Shown piece by piece: positions 46,601-58,000 of a stretch of DNA of 64,000 nucleotides. Position 1 is the stretch's first letter, and each line of letters begins with the position of its first letter. The stretch is from Alitta virens (taxonomy: Eukaryota; Annelida; Polychaeta; Phyllodocida; Nereididae), in assembly GCA_932294295.1 (NCBI GenBank), contig OW028585.1:31783720-31847719 (forward strand), written 5' to 3'. The notes under the pieces are model-generated. The model saw only the letters and a program-made list of their open reading frames with translations, made no database searches and was not told the origin of the DNA. The position numbers were made by a program, and so were the translations under genes.

Positions 46601-48155
46601 GTATATGTACCAGTGTTCCAGCTAGGCCATTTGAGCATGGTGCGGTGCCATGCTTGACGCCCGTTTCACCATGCCCGTTTTTATCAGCGCCATGCCCGAA
46701 ATTAAGTGAAGACCTTTTATTTTATTTTATTTTTATTTTCTAACCCTGGGCACCCTGTAGGCGTCTATTTAAGTGCCCTAATATCCTTGTGCCCCATGCC
46801 CAATTCAAATCCTAGCTTGAACACTGTATATTACTAAAATTTCAATAGAAAAAATGTTGAGTTTTTTAAGTGGATAGTGATATGAGGAAGATTGTAGATC
46901 AGATACTTTTCTGTCGTTCTTGTCATTCGGCATGCTTTTATTCCATCGCTGGCCATTGTGTAATTTTTGGTCACAACTATTGAACTTCACTGACAGATTC
47001 TTTACATTTCAAATGTATACTGATGCAGTTCAACTGATTATAATTGAAAACCAGTAGATTTGTATTTCAATGTTATCAAATTAGGAGAAATATTTCATAC
47101 TATAATTCTATGTTTACATTATCCGCTTGGGCTGGGTCCATATATTGTGATTTTTCTTTTTTAGTTGTATATATTGGACAATAAATATTATTGTATCGTA
47201 TATATTAAATCTGGTTATACTAGGCGTGTGGTGAACCTTGTGACGCACACAGGTTCCCTGATTCCGTAGTTTGATTTTCGATACGTCTTCTTTACAGGTC
47301 AACCAAAATGTCAAGTTACAAATAGCTGCTACGTTTTGTATATCAAATTTACTCTGGACGGAGGAGGAAGGTGCCATGGAGAGGCAGAAAAAACTCAGAG
47401 ACATGGGCGTCCAGAAGTTGTTACAGCAACTTCTTAGTACTAATAACACAACACTCTTTGATAAGTAAGTCTAATTATTATGTTAAAATTGTGTGATATA
47501 TTTATAAGTAATATTAATGATATTTTAAAGCTAGATATCTCAAACCGTTAAAGTTAAAATGTGACATTCTTTGAAAATGAGAGGAAATTGTGAGTCACCT
47601 TAAAATTGATTCCCCCGAAGAGTATGGAAACATTTTGTAACTTGTATTTTCTTTATGGCTGTTCCATTTAAAAAAGAGAGGGGGGGGGGGAGATGTGGAC
47701 CTGAACATGTTTAGACAGACACCCCCCCCCCCACCAACGCTTTTTTCTTCTCCATTAAGATATTAAGAAAAAACTGGTCAACCACCCCCTTCCCCCAATA
47801 TCAGTTTTTCCCTCCCGACATCTGAAAAATCTTCAGGTCCACCTCCCCCCCCCCTCTTGTTTAAATGGAACAGTCCTTACCCGAAACAAATTTATTAGCA
47901 TATAGTGGTAGAGACTTGTTATCAAGTATAACTAATAAAAGTTGGTCAAAATAAGTATATATTTTTTTTCAGTAATTGCATTTTTTTACGATTGTGTCCT
48001 CTCCTGCTCTCTGCTGCAACTATCCTCCTTGCATAATTTCTAGGGTTAACTGAACAATATAATAACATGATTTGAGTTACGAGTCAATTATTTGAATTAA
48101 ACTAATATTATGTCTTAATTTTTTCAGAGTGAAAACAGCTCTTCAGCAATTCTGA
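34634..48155 (+). CDS. ARMC8: ARMC8, armadillo repeat-containing protein 8 (18 coding exons)
   Basis: Exons: 34634-34651, 34900-34973, 35767-35838, 36242-36384, 37146-37243, 37701-37793, 38708-38864, 39889-39979, 40507-40567, 41659-41865, 42534-42623, 42829-42993, 43814-43993, 44476-44625, 45617-45712, 46359-46454, 47298-47464, 48128-48155. All introns are GT-AG and phases agree, giving 1986 nt and 661 residues, close to the vertebrate length (about 660-673). The protein is a run of armadillo helices. Segments close to vertebrate ARMC8 include [63 protein letters not shown] and [15 protein letters not shown]. Known role: Gid5-like scaffold subunit of the CTLH/GID E3 ubiquitin ligase, nucleus and cytoplasm. 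The first exon gives only six codons (MIPSQM); start chosen because ATG directly precedes a good donor in phase. Introns carry MITEs, SINEs and LINE tails. Confidence 0.97.
35023..35418. mobile_element. MITE in ARMC8 intron 2
   Basis: Inverted termini GGTGAGCTCACATTGGCTTC and GAAGCCAATGTGAGCTCACC, each flanked by TA, which is the usual Tc1/mariner target. About 395 bp, no coding frame. Confidence 0.82.
36058..36165 (+). repeat. SINE family 2 fragment in ARMC8 intron 3
   Basis: GTGTCTATGCTGAGGC...CCACCCATGGG...AATGTGTCAC matches the body of family 2 in the opposite orientation to 55133. Confidence 0.7.
38240..38640 (-). repeat. LINE 3' remnant in ARMC8 intron 6
   Basis: On the minus strand a decayed ORF2 C-terminus ([20 protein letters not shown]) runs into a 3' UTR and a tail AATAAAGCTTATAATAATAATG. 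Confidence 0.65.
38943..39310 (-). repeat. Second LINE 3' remnant, ARMC8 intron 7
   Basis: Minus strand: decayed RT C-terminus ([18 protein letters not shown], after the usual RG-x-x-IWN-x-LP pattern) and a 3' end AATAAATGAACTCAACTCAACTC with ACTCA repeats. Confidence 0.7.
40133..40403. mobile_element. MITE with GGGCTGTTCCAT termini, ARMC8 intron 8
   Basis: Termini GGGCTGTTCCATTTGAAAAAG and the inverse TTTTTTAAATGATGGAACAGCCC. Interior of long G and C runs. A relative is at 47655-47877 in intron 17. Confidence 0.82.
40650..40826 (+). repeat. SINE family 1, full-length-like copy
   Basis: Head with CCTAGCTCAGTGGTAGC (A box) and GGGTTCAGTTC (B box), full body to GACGTAAAGCCCTA. In ARMC8 intron 9. 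One of the better copies for the family consensus. Confidence 0.9.
41449..41560 (+). repeat. SINE family 2 fragment in ARMC8 intron 9
   Basis: GGTGTCTATGCTGAGGCAAG, CCACCCATGGGGTAAATGTG; inverse of part of 55133-55412. Confidence 0.75.
43354..43738. mobile_element. MITE with 15-bp perfect inverted termini, ARMC8 intron 12
   Basis: GTCTGTCAAATTTGC at 43354-43368 and its exact inverse at 43724-43738; 385 bp, non-coding. Confidence 0.78.
47655..47877. mobile_element. MITE with GGCTGTTCCATTT termini, ARMC8 intron 17
   Basis: Same family as 40133-40403: shares ATTAAGATATTAAGAAAA and CTGGTCAACCACCCCC, and the inverted end AAATGGAACAGTCC. Confidence 0.82.
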
Positions 48156-48225
48156 CTGGCCGACGTTTTTGTACAAATCTCAACGCAGAATGGACATAGT
48201 GAATTATTTCTGTGAAATGTTCTAG

Positions 48226-48231
48226 AATAAA
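48226..48231 (+). promoter_or_regulatory. Likely ARMC8 polyadenylation signal (AATAAA)
   Basis: First AATAAA after the stop, 71 bp downstream. Confidence 0.6.
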
Positions 48232-50205
48232 CTGAACTAAAGGACTATTGCTGACTTTGAATTCGCCGGAATTGGTACAACACGTGTATCAAAAAATCTT
48301 AAAATTCTAGCCGTTACATTTCGACAAGCAAGAGAATATTATACAAAGATCTATTTCACGATTAATACTTTTCAAATTTTTCGCTGCGGTATATGGATCA
48401 TTTTCAGAACCACATAATGCTCCATTCATTTTGAAGTGGAATTGTAAATGGAACTATGGTTATTATATACTTAAAGTGTGAGTGGTTTGTGTCTCTGAAT
48501 AATTATATAAAGTTATGTCAATTTTTTTTTTTTGTGGTCGCTGAAAATGATATCAAGTTACAAGTTTTTTTATGTATAAAAAGGATAAACGAAAATTATT
48601 TTTAATAATATACAGCATGTACATTTTAATATTTTATTTAAATGTGGTACAGTATGTTTAAGCAAAGCTTGTATTATGTTGTGTTTGACGAGTGTATGTT
48701 TTGTGTTATTATATCGTTTAATTTATTCCCTGCACAGTAAAGGCCCATAACATTAAGTTCATCAAAATGTTAACTGTTACCATACTGTTTGATATCTAGG
48801 TCACAATTTTTAACTTTCATATATAGGTCCATAAGTTAACGTACATCAGGCGTTTGTAGCACATCAACTGGTTTGTTATGTGTATGCTCTAAAATTTAAA
48901 AAATTTCCGCCAGATGTTTCGATAGCTGTATTCGTACACAGATTAAATTATAGTTGTTAGTTGTTACCAGCGATGAACTCTAAAAATGCACTTAATGTTT
49001 ATTTTTTAATGGAGTACCATTGTCTATGTTGTGTCGGTTGAACGTGAGATAAAATTTTGTATGTCATTTCAAAAACAAAAATTCAGACGATTGAGGATTT
49101 TGATGTGAGTTGAAACTGCAATTGTGAAGTAACTTATTTCAAATCTAATCTCTTTCACGAATCTATGAAAGTGGCTGTCTGAAGCTAAGAGTTCACTACA
49201 TTTATTATTGTAGTTAATAATATACCATATATTATAGGCAGTGAGATTTTTACTCTCAGGGTCATCAAAATTGGCCAGGATCATCGAAATTGGTCAATCA
49301 AAATATTTTTTATCACCAACACTTTTAAGATGCCTGTCGCAGCTTCAGAACATTGTAAATGATCAGAAGAGTTTGTGGGGGTAGCCAATTTCAATGACCT
49401 GGGCAATTTCGATGACCCCGATTGTGTTATTTTTCTTGAAAATTGTTTGAAATATTTGGTGTGAATGTGAATAGTGGGCGTGATAGAATTATGTTGCTGA
49501 ATGACAAGTGCTGCCACCTTTTGTATATTGTGTTTCTGGAATAATGAAATGCATGATGAAATGTAAATTATGTAATTGATATTAATACAATATTTATGTA
49601 TTTATATGCAGTGTTATTTCTCATATTTTTATAAAGGCGACACTTATAATAATAACAATATTAGCTTCTCGGATCCGCCAACAAGATGAGAAATGTACTG
49701 ACAGAAAAATAATATATCCCAATGTTATTTAATAGGAAATTTTATTTTATTTTGGCATTTTTGACCGACTGACCCTTAAAATTGGCACTGAGAGGATTTC
49801 ATTGGCCCGCTTCGACTAGCTGATGCAGTACGCAGGTAGGGGTTGCCATTAACCAGAAGGTATTCCTCCCGGTAGCGTGCGTGCGCATCTCTGCCGTTAA
49901 CATTGGAAATACATGGACCGGAAGTGATACCCAGTCTAAAAATAGAACAGCCAATCAGAAAATTCCGTGCTTGGCCAATCAGCCCTGCGGGATAAGTAGA
50001 GGCGACTTGCCTGTCGCGTTTACGCTTAGTCAGGTCCCAGCCAATTAGAGGATTCGAGAAGCTAAAGATTAGATAAGTGTGGCCTAAACCATATCACGAT
50101 TAAGATATCATTAATTTGACATACAAGTCCTAATAATATATTGGATTTTTAAAACTAAGAAATACATATGATGCTGTAAGTCTGGTTGGCCAAGTAATCA
50201 TCATA
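48232..50205. other. Downstream of ARMC8, no gene recognised
   Basis: AT-rich, possibly longer 3' UTR forms. A higher-GC stretch at 49790-50045 has no recognised content. Confidence 0.5.
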
Positions 50206-50730
50206 TGAGCCACATCTCAGTCTCTGTCCCATCACATGGGATGTACTCATCATCATCTCATCTATGGCAGTGACTGTGAGTGCATTGGTTCAAAGCCCAC
50301 TCCCTGCAATGTTTATGAGCCACATATCAGTCCCTGTCCCATCACGTGGGATGTACTCATCATCATCTCATCTATGGTAGTGACTGTGGGTGCATGGGTT
50401 CAAAGCCCACTCCCTGCACTGTTTATGAGCCACATCTCAGTCCCTGTCCCATCACATGGGATGTACTCATCATCATCTCATCCATGGCAGTGACTGTGAG
50501 TGCATTGGTTCAAAGCCCACTCCCTGCACTGTTTATGAGCCACATCTCAGTCCCTGTCCCATCACATGGGATGTACTCATCATCATCTCATCCATGGCAG
50601 TGACTGTGAGTGCATTGGTTCAAAGCCCACTCCCTGCACTGTTTATGAGCCACATCTCAGTCCCTGTCCCATCACATGGGATGTACTCATCATCATCTCA
50701 TCCATGGTAGTGACTGTGGTTGCATGGGTT
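50206..50730 (+). repeat. 110-bp tandem repeat (almost 5 units)
   Basis: The unit contains GAGCCACATCTCAGTCCCTG, CACATGGGATGTACTCATC and GGTTCAAAGCCCACTCCCTG. Units differ by a few bases. Because 110 is not a multiple of 3, the same peptide appears in all three frames. Part units recur at 50885-50940 and 52108-52157. Confidence 0.93.
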
Positions 50731-50734
50731 CATA

Positions 50735-51180
50735 TATTTAATATTTTAGAGAAGTGTCTTTAATATTATAATATTTTAATATTTAAGAGGAGTGACAAAC
50801 CCTATGTGATGTATCGATGCAGGCCAATTAATATTCTGTATATATCAACAATTTCAGTGAAATCAGCGCCACCTCTCATCGTCATCTCATCCATGGTAAA
50901 GACTGGGTGTATGGGTTCAAAGACCACTCCCTGCAGGGTTAATCCATATGAATTCACCGAAATTCAAACAAACTTCCCAGGTCACCATCTCAAAAAATTC
51001 TGCAAAAAATACCAGTTGTAGGACTATATAATTAATGCAAAAATGCATAATGTCAGGTCTCCAGTGTCAATGGTTTAGAAGATACAGCAATTTGAAATTT
51101 TATTAATTTTTTGCGGAAAAGCACAACAGCATAAAGTTCCAAGTTCAGACGTCCATATCTCTCTTATTTTTCATAATTTA
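50735..51180 (+). repeat. Left arm of a 2-kb imperfect inverted repeat
   Basis: Contains, in order, a 38-bp-satellite-like piece (AATATTATAATATTTTAATA), ATGTGATGTATCGATGCAGG, AATCCATATGAATTCACCG, CAGGTCACCATCTCAAAAAA, TGTCAATGGTTTAGAAGATA and TATCTCTCTTATTTTTCATAA. All recur inverted at 51885-52790. A partial 110-bp unit sits inside this arm. Confidence 0.85.
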
Positions 51181-51884
51181 GGCATTTTTACCTAAAGGAA
51201 AGAAGTTGTATTGAACCATGTATGCTGTTACATCAGGGTTATTGGTGATATTTTTCAAACTGTAATGCTCTGAAAAAGGGCAAAAATGGGAAACGTTGCA
51301 AAACGAGACTTTATTTTTTGCAGGGCTGTGTGGAATCTATGCAAGAATAAGAGCTCATATTTATTTTCTTGCTTCTTATGGTCCACCTTCACATATATAA
51401 ATGGCCAAAACCACCTTATTTGCAAAAAGATGGAAGCCAGAGTAGTTTTAAAAAGACAAATAATATACAATTGTGAAAAAAGCCCTTTATTCTAATGTAA
51501 TTTTGACCAACAAGAGAGTTCACCTTCTGGTAAAAATATCATTGTGGTGGTCAGATTCCTTCATATTTTTATGAATTTTTCAAAAATCGATCTTAATATA
51601 TTATAAAATTTAATAGTCTTTTTGATTTCTTAATATTTGCATAAAGTTTTGAACAGTTAAATTTATCTATTCATTTGATAAACATGCTTTAACATTTATG
51701 ATGCTATTTTTATTACAAAATCATCAAATGTTACAAACTAAAGGTATTGGGGAAAAACCAAATGCATGGTTAATGATGACCTAATCTTGCAAAGCTTGTC
51801 TAATCTTACATGTAGCTGACACAATTAATGTGGTACTGTTGGTTGGACATCACCATCAAATAATTATTACATTATGAAAAATAA
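51181..51884. other. Central spacer of the inverted repeat
   Basis: AT-rich, no coding frame of note. Confidence 0.5.
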
Positions 51885-52790
51885 GAGAGATATTGACGTC
51901 TTAACTTAGAAATTCATGCCGTTTGGCTTTTCCGCAAAAAAATAATAAAGTTTCAAATTGATGTATCTTCTAAACCATTGACACCGGAGACCTGAAATTT
52001 TGGATTTTTCCATTAATTATATAGACCTACAGATGGTAATTTTTTTTCAATTTTTTTGAGATGGTGACCTGGGGAGCTTTCGGTGAATTCATATGGATTG
52101 ACCCTTGACTGTTTATGAGCCACAGCTCAGTCCCTGTCCCATAACATGGGATGTACTTATGCGGTAGTGTTGGTTGGACATCATCATCAAATAATTGATT
52201 GGAACTAACTTACTTCACAATTAAATGTATACATGTACAATGGATGAAGTCAGATTGAAACATAACTTTGTCCAAAGTTCTGAAGAGGTTTCCTCTGGTG
52301 AAGGTTATTAGTGCAAGGTCAATTTTATCAGTGTCCAGAAGCACACCCAAAAATTTGTTTATTAACTATATTCCTAGTAAATCAAATTAATACCAGATAA
52401 TTATGACTGAGCTGATGTGGTTTCTGTGTAAGTAGGAAACAAAGCTGTGTTTGTGGGCAGTGAACTAAAGTCCTGGTTGCTGTGACTGCCATATGGTACA
52501 CGATTAAGAGGGGTTACTGTTGTGAAATTTTGTTTTTGGAAAATTGTATTTATAATTTATTCTGATAGGAAGTAAATATCTTATAAATAATAGTAACCCC
52601 CCCCCCCCCCATGCATTTCATTTATACCTACAAATCACTGAAATTGTTGATATATATAGATATATAGGATATCTATTGGACTTGACGATATACAGAATAT
52701 TAATTGGCTTGCATCGATACATCACATAAGGTTTGTCTCTGACTCCTCTTAAATATTATAATATTACAATATTAAGAATATTAAAATATT
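51885..52790 (-). repeat. Right arm of the 2-kb imperfect inverted repeat
   Basis: Inverse of 50735-51180, interrupted between about 52110 and 52640 by non-matching sequence that includes a poly-C (52599-52610) and a partial 110-bp unit. Confidence 0.85.
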
Positions 52791-52799
52791 ATAATATTA

Positions 52800-53475
52800 T
52801 ATATATATAGATTTTATTGACATGTAAAATATCATAAATGATACATATGTCATTCAGTTAAAAGATAACATGAAAGAGACATTAATGTAAGTACAGAAAG
52901 CAATAAAATTTCAATAATCAAGGTTCCAGCCACCAAGTTAACTTATAATACGTGTTTAAAATCCACATACACAATAGAAAAAAATACAAGCCGCTAATAA
53001 AAACATTTCACTCTCAAAGTCCAAAACATGACAAGCACATCATAACTAATAAACTAATAAACTAAATTAATAACTGTGTGGATACAGGAGATGGTTTTCT
53101 CTACACATCAGCTTGAAGGAGAAACTTTCCTAAACTAATTAATAACTCAGGTTCCTTGTTTGTCATTATTGCTGTAAACTTAGTTATATCATCTAGAGAC
53201 AAGAAGTTGTTAATAAATTTAGTTGCATTCAAAAAAAGGTTAACACGGTGTTGCTCATTACCAGGACAGACAATCAAACAGTGAATTTCGTCTTCTACAA
53301 AGTTTAACGTACACTTTTCACATATTCTATTTGGAGCAGGAATTATTGGTTTATGGTGTCGACCTGTTTCAATCTTCAGGCTATGTGAACTTGTCCTAAA
53401 TCTAGCTATTTTAGTTAACACTTTGCGAATTTGTTGCAATTCAAGATAAGGTTCTATTCTACAATCAGTTTTAAA
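52800..53475 (-). repeat. LINE ORF2 C-terminal remnant
   Basis: The minus-strand frame 53439-53101 has the zinc-knuckle-like tail of non-LTR ORF2 proteins (FRTSSHSLKIETGRH, ICEKCTLNFVEDEIHCL, VCPGN). A 3' UTR-like region follows to 52800. Truncated at its 5' end by the satellite. Confidence 0.78.
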
Positions 53476-54662
53476 TTCAATTTGTCTTAACTATTAAAAT
53501 ATTATAATATTAAAAAGACTTCTCTTAACTATTAAAATATTATAATACTAAAGACACTCCTCTTAAATATTAAAATATTATAATATTAAAAACACTTCTC
53601 TTAAATATTAAAATATTATAATACTAAAGACTTTTCTCTTAAATATTAAATATTAAAGGAATTTGTCTTAACTATTAAAATATTATAATATTAAAAAGAC
53701 TTCTCTTAACTATTAAAATATTATAATACTAAAGACACTCCTCTTAAATATTAAAATATTATAATATTAAAAACACTTCTCTTAAATATTAAAATATTAT
53801 AATACTAAAGACTTTTCTCTTAAATATTAAATATTAAAGGAATTTGTCTTAACTATTAAAATATTATAATATTAAAAAGACTTCTCTTAACTATTAAAAT
53901 ATTATAATACTAAAGACACTCCTCTTAAATATTAAAATATTATAATATTAAAAAGACTTCTCTTAACTATATAAATATTATAATATTAAAGACACTTCTC
54001 TTAAATATTAAAATATTGAAGACACCTTTCTTAAATATTAAAATATTATAATATTAAAAACACTTCTCTTAAATATTAAAATATTATAATACTAAAGACT
54101 TTTCTCTTAAATATTAAAATATTATAATATTAAAGACACTTCTTTTAAATATCAAAATATTATAATATTAAGGACACTTCTCTTAAATATTAAAATATTA
54201 TAATATTAAAACACTTCTCTTAACTATTAAAATATTGAAGACACTTCTCTTAAATATTAAAATATTATAATATTAAAAACACTTCTCTTAAATATTAAAA
54301 TATTATAATACTAAAGACTTTTCTCTTAAATATTAAAATATTATAATATTAAAGACACTTCTTTTAAATATCAAAATATTATAATATTAAGGACACTTCT
54401 CTTAAATATTAAAATATTATAATATTAAAACACTTCTCTTAACTATTAAAATATTGAAGACACTTCTCTTAAATATTAAAATATTATAATATTAAAAACA
54501 CTTCTCTTAAATATTAAAATATTATAATACTAAAGACTTTTCTCTTAAATATTAAAATATTATAATATTAAAGACACTTCTTTTAAATATCAAAATATTA
54601 TAATATTAAGGACACTTCTTTTAAATATCAAAATATTATAATATTAAAGATACTTCTCTTAA
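53476..54662. repeat. AT-rich satellite, 38-bp unit with higher-order repeats
   Basis: About 30 units of the type CACTTCTCTTAAATATT / AAAATATTATAATATTAAA. Blocks of about 180 bp (53476-53655 and 53656-53838) and later of about 225 bp (around 54130-54360 and 54360-54590) repeat as wholes. The palindromic AATATTATAATATT core lets each unit fold back. Confidence 0.92.
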
Positions 54663-54699
54663 AGTTATAAAGACAAATCCTGAGACTATTTACATAACA

Positions 54700-54925
54700 G
54701 GATTTAATATGTAAATCACAGTGATATCTTTTCTAGTAATTCAATGATTAGGTGTGGAGTAAAACAGGGGTCCATGCTAAGGCCATTGCTTTTTATAATC
54801 TCTGCAAATGACATCGCTAAAGTCACACAGTTAAAACTTTTGTATATCATGATGAAACCACTGCATTCACGAGAATACATTCAGATTATAGTGACGAATT
54901 TTTATCAAGCATGAGTAAAAAAAAA
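54700..54925 (+). repeat. LINE reverse transcriptase remnant
   Basis: Decayed frame with GVKQGSMLRPLLFIIS, ANDI and a YHDETTAF segment, matching the GVPQGS...LGPLLF and (F/Y)xDD region of non-LTR RT. Frame broken; not functional. Confidence 0.65.
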
Positions 54926-55019
54926 AACAATATAAAATAAATTACTTCACCTGAAGTATTTTCTGTAAATGCATACTGAACCTGCAGAAATGTTTAAATG
55001 TTATTTTCATTTTCAGATC

Positions 55020-58000
55020 ATGAGGAGCACTCATTTGCTTTGGTTTGCCATACTGGTTATTTTGCCATTGTGCTCTGAGGGTTTCCTGACAAGTAAGTAC
55101 AAGAAAAGGCCTAGATAGATAGATAGCTAGATATTGAAAGTGCAGCTCTCTAAAGCAAGTTATTAATTACCGCTATCGAGGGTTGATTGATGAGGTGAGT
55201 GAGCGGAGGAGTCCACCCATGTTACACATTTACCCCATGGGTGGGATCTTTTACTTGCCTCAGCATAGACACTGAGTACAAGGGACCGCCAATTTAACGT
55301 CTCATCCGAACGACATCCAGCTGGGATGTTGCTCATGAAGGGTGCCCCAGCCCGGGATTGTACCTTCAGAGGAGCAGGCGAGTGTCTTACCACTAGACCA
55401 CCCAGCTGCCTACAGTAGGCTACCTTACTGATGTTTGGGTTTCAGTATATTTTCCCAGAGCATATCAGATTATATCAGATTATTACGCAGATTTCAAGAT
55501 TTTAGATAAAAATTTATAGTTGTTTTTACACACCCGATGAACCCCGCATATACCATACTACAATAGTGGATTTTCACGGACGGTTCTCTGTATTTCCACC
55601 AGGTGGCCAAAACAGAATACTGCAATTCTATTGGCTAAAAAAGTTCCCGCCCTTGGCTGTGATTGGCTGAAGCGAAGTGCATCCTAGCAGCAGTATTTTT
55701 AGTGCATTTTAATGTATATTGGACACTTTATCATTTAGTTGATGTTTGTTATTTTTCTGAGAAAGTTATATTTATGGAATCGGTTAGTTATGACCTACTT
55801 CGTCTGAAAAGCAAAATGAGTAATAAGAGAAGAGGAATGTCTTATGTCCTGCTGAATTCAGTGAAAAGACTCTATTATTAGATATGCTCTCATCTATCTT
55901 CTAATTTTTTCCCAGGGTGCAATGGTAAGGTTTACGCCCGAGGATTTCGCAAATGCTGCGATGGAAACATCGTTAGGAGCGGCTGGGGAAGAAACAAATG
56001 TTGTGGAAAAGCTAGTTACAATCCGAGAAGGGAAGTTTGCTGTGCTCAGAACCTGGTGATGTCTCGTAACAGAGGGTGCCCAACAAACGTAAGTTGCCTC
56101 TATATGGTTATTTGTATCCGAGTTCTTAGAATGAGGGCCATGCGGCAAGTCTTAATATTTTTTTGTGGGATTAACTTTGCATGCGGTTCTACAGAACATT
56201 TACAGCACACGAGTGCACACACTACAATTAGTTTAATTAAAAACAGCCTGTGAAATTGAAACTAGACAAAGCTGTCATAACTGGCTACTCAAAACCGGAT
56301 CTATAAGTACATATCTATCATATATTAGATTAATTTCTTACATTTACCAATGTTTATATTTATCTGGCGATAGATGTAAGCCGATTATTAGCTATAGAAG
56401 TGGACAGAAGCAGCTGGCTTCAGCATGTTTTGACCACAGCCAGGTATAGGTCGCTACAGACAGCTGGAGTCGACCGTATTTTATGAAACTAACTGTAGGT
56501 GCTCATTTTGAGGGCCATGCAGCAGTCTTTATTTTTTCGTGGGATTAAATGTGCATGCGGTTTTACAGCGACTAGTCTTGATATGCTGTTATTTTTCCAC
56601 AATCATTTATATGCAGGGAATCGGCAATATTCTTAAAAATGTTTAATGTTATTACTTAATGACTTAGTCATCGTCAATAAAACCTAATTACTCATTTTCA
56701 ATGATGTGCAGTGGTGATAGTTGGCACTGATGCGTGTATACTGTCCAGAAAACATTTATTTAACCTGTTGCAAAATACCACGAAAAATGACAGGATTACT
56801 GCCAGGCAACCTCTATGGTAGGATTCAAAATAAATGTTCACCTTTTTTCAATCATATTTTGCCACAAATGGCATGAACTCCATGGCGCAGCACAAAATGG
56901 ACAGAAAAGTTCGCAATAATTCAAATCACAATAATTCAAATCACAATAATTCAACTTTATAGCTGTATTTCTGCACCTGATGGGCTAATTAGGACAGGCA
57001 GGGACCATGGCAATGAGACGAAGGATGAAACAGCCATCCAACATAGGCCTAACGGGGAATTGAACCCGGGACCCAGTGGTTGGAAGCCCAGCACGCTACC
57101 ACTGAGCTAGGCCCCCACCCTCATTTCAAAGACATAAATTTGAAGTTAATTTATACAGACAGCGGTTTTTATGGGTTAGAAAATTGGGCTTTGACTTTTT
57201 GATAACATTTATATCTGTAACTCACAGTTATAGGATGAATGCTTTTATTCTGTACTCGATATTTATAGGTACATCTAAAGAAAGGAAACAAAGGGAAAAA
57301 AAGTTATACACCAATAAATTGAACATGAGTGTGATTAATTATAGAGAAAAGGTCAATCATAACATTAACATAGCTAAAAGGCAATTAATGTAATACCAGT
57401 ATAATTGAAATGATTGGAATATAGATTTTGTATGTAAACACTCACAACAATGTGAAGCATCCATAACAGTGCACAATGCCATGGACATTAACTTCTGGTG
57501 ACAATGATTGATCTAAACAACAATAAATACACTTGTATAAACAATATGTCTGAATAATAATTACCAAAATTAACAATACAAGTGAATGAATAATTGGGCT
57601 TTGACTTTTTGGTCACCTACTATTTTGTGCTTCTCCATGACATATCGGTAAAAAATGACCAAAAAAACAAGTGGACATTTATGTTGGTTTTACTATAGTA
57701 CTGTTTCTCTACATCAGCTTCTTACCTTTAAATTACCTAGTTAGTATTCTTATGGTGGTTGGTGGGTGGATTAGCACTTGGCGTCCTGTATTTCTGCACC
57801 TGATGTGATAGAGACGACCTTGCCCTCCCCCCCCCCCAAATGCTGTTCTGGACTGTTATATCTATGTACAGTTGCCCCCCGGTATGGATCTCTTGCCCCA
57901 ACCTAGGCTCAACCGGGTGTCAAACCCGGGAGTGGTTGAAAGCCCAGCGTGCTACCACTAAGCTAGGGCCCCATCCCCGTATATTTATATTAATGTAATC

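Noticed and set aside
50236..50763. Four overlapping 65-85-codon frames with the same MGCTHHHLI peptide
   Set aside because: The 110-bp tandem repeat shifts frame every unit, so the same peptide recurs in each frame.
53476..54662. Regularly spaced repeats resembling a CRISPR array
   Set aside because: There are no unique spacers: the whole unit repeats. The genome is eukaryotic; this is a satellite.
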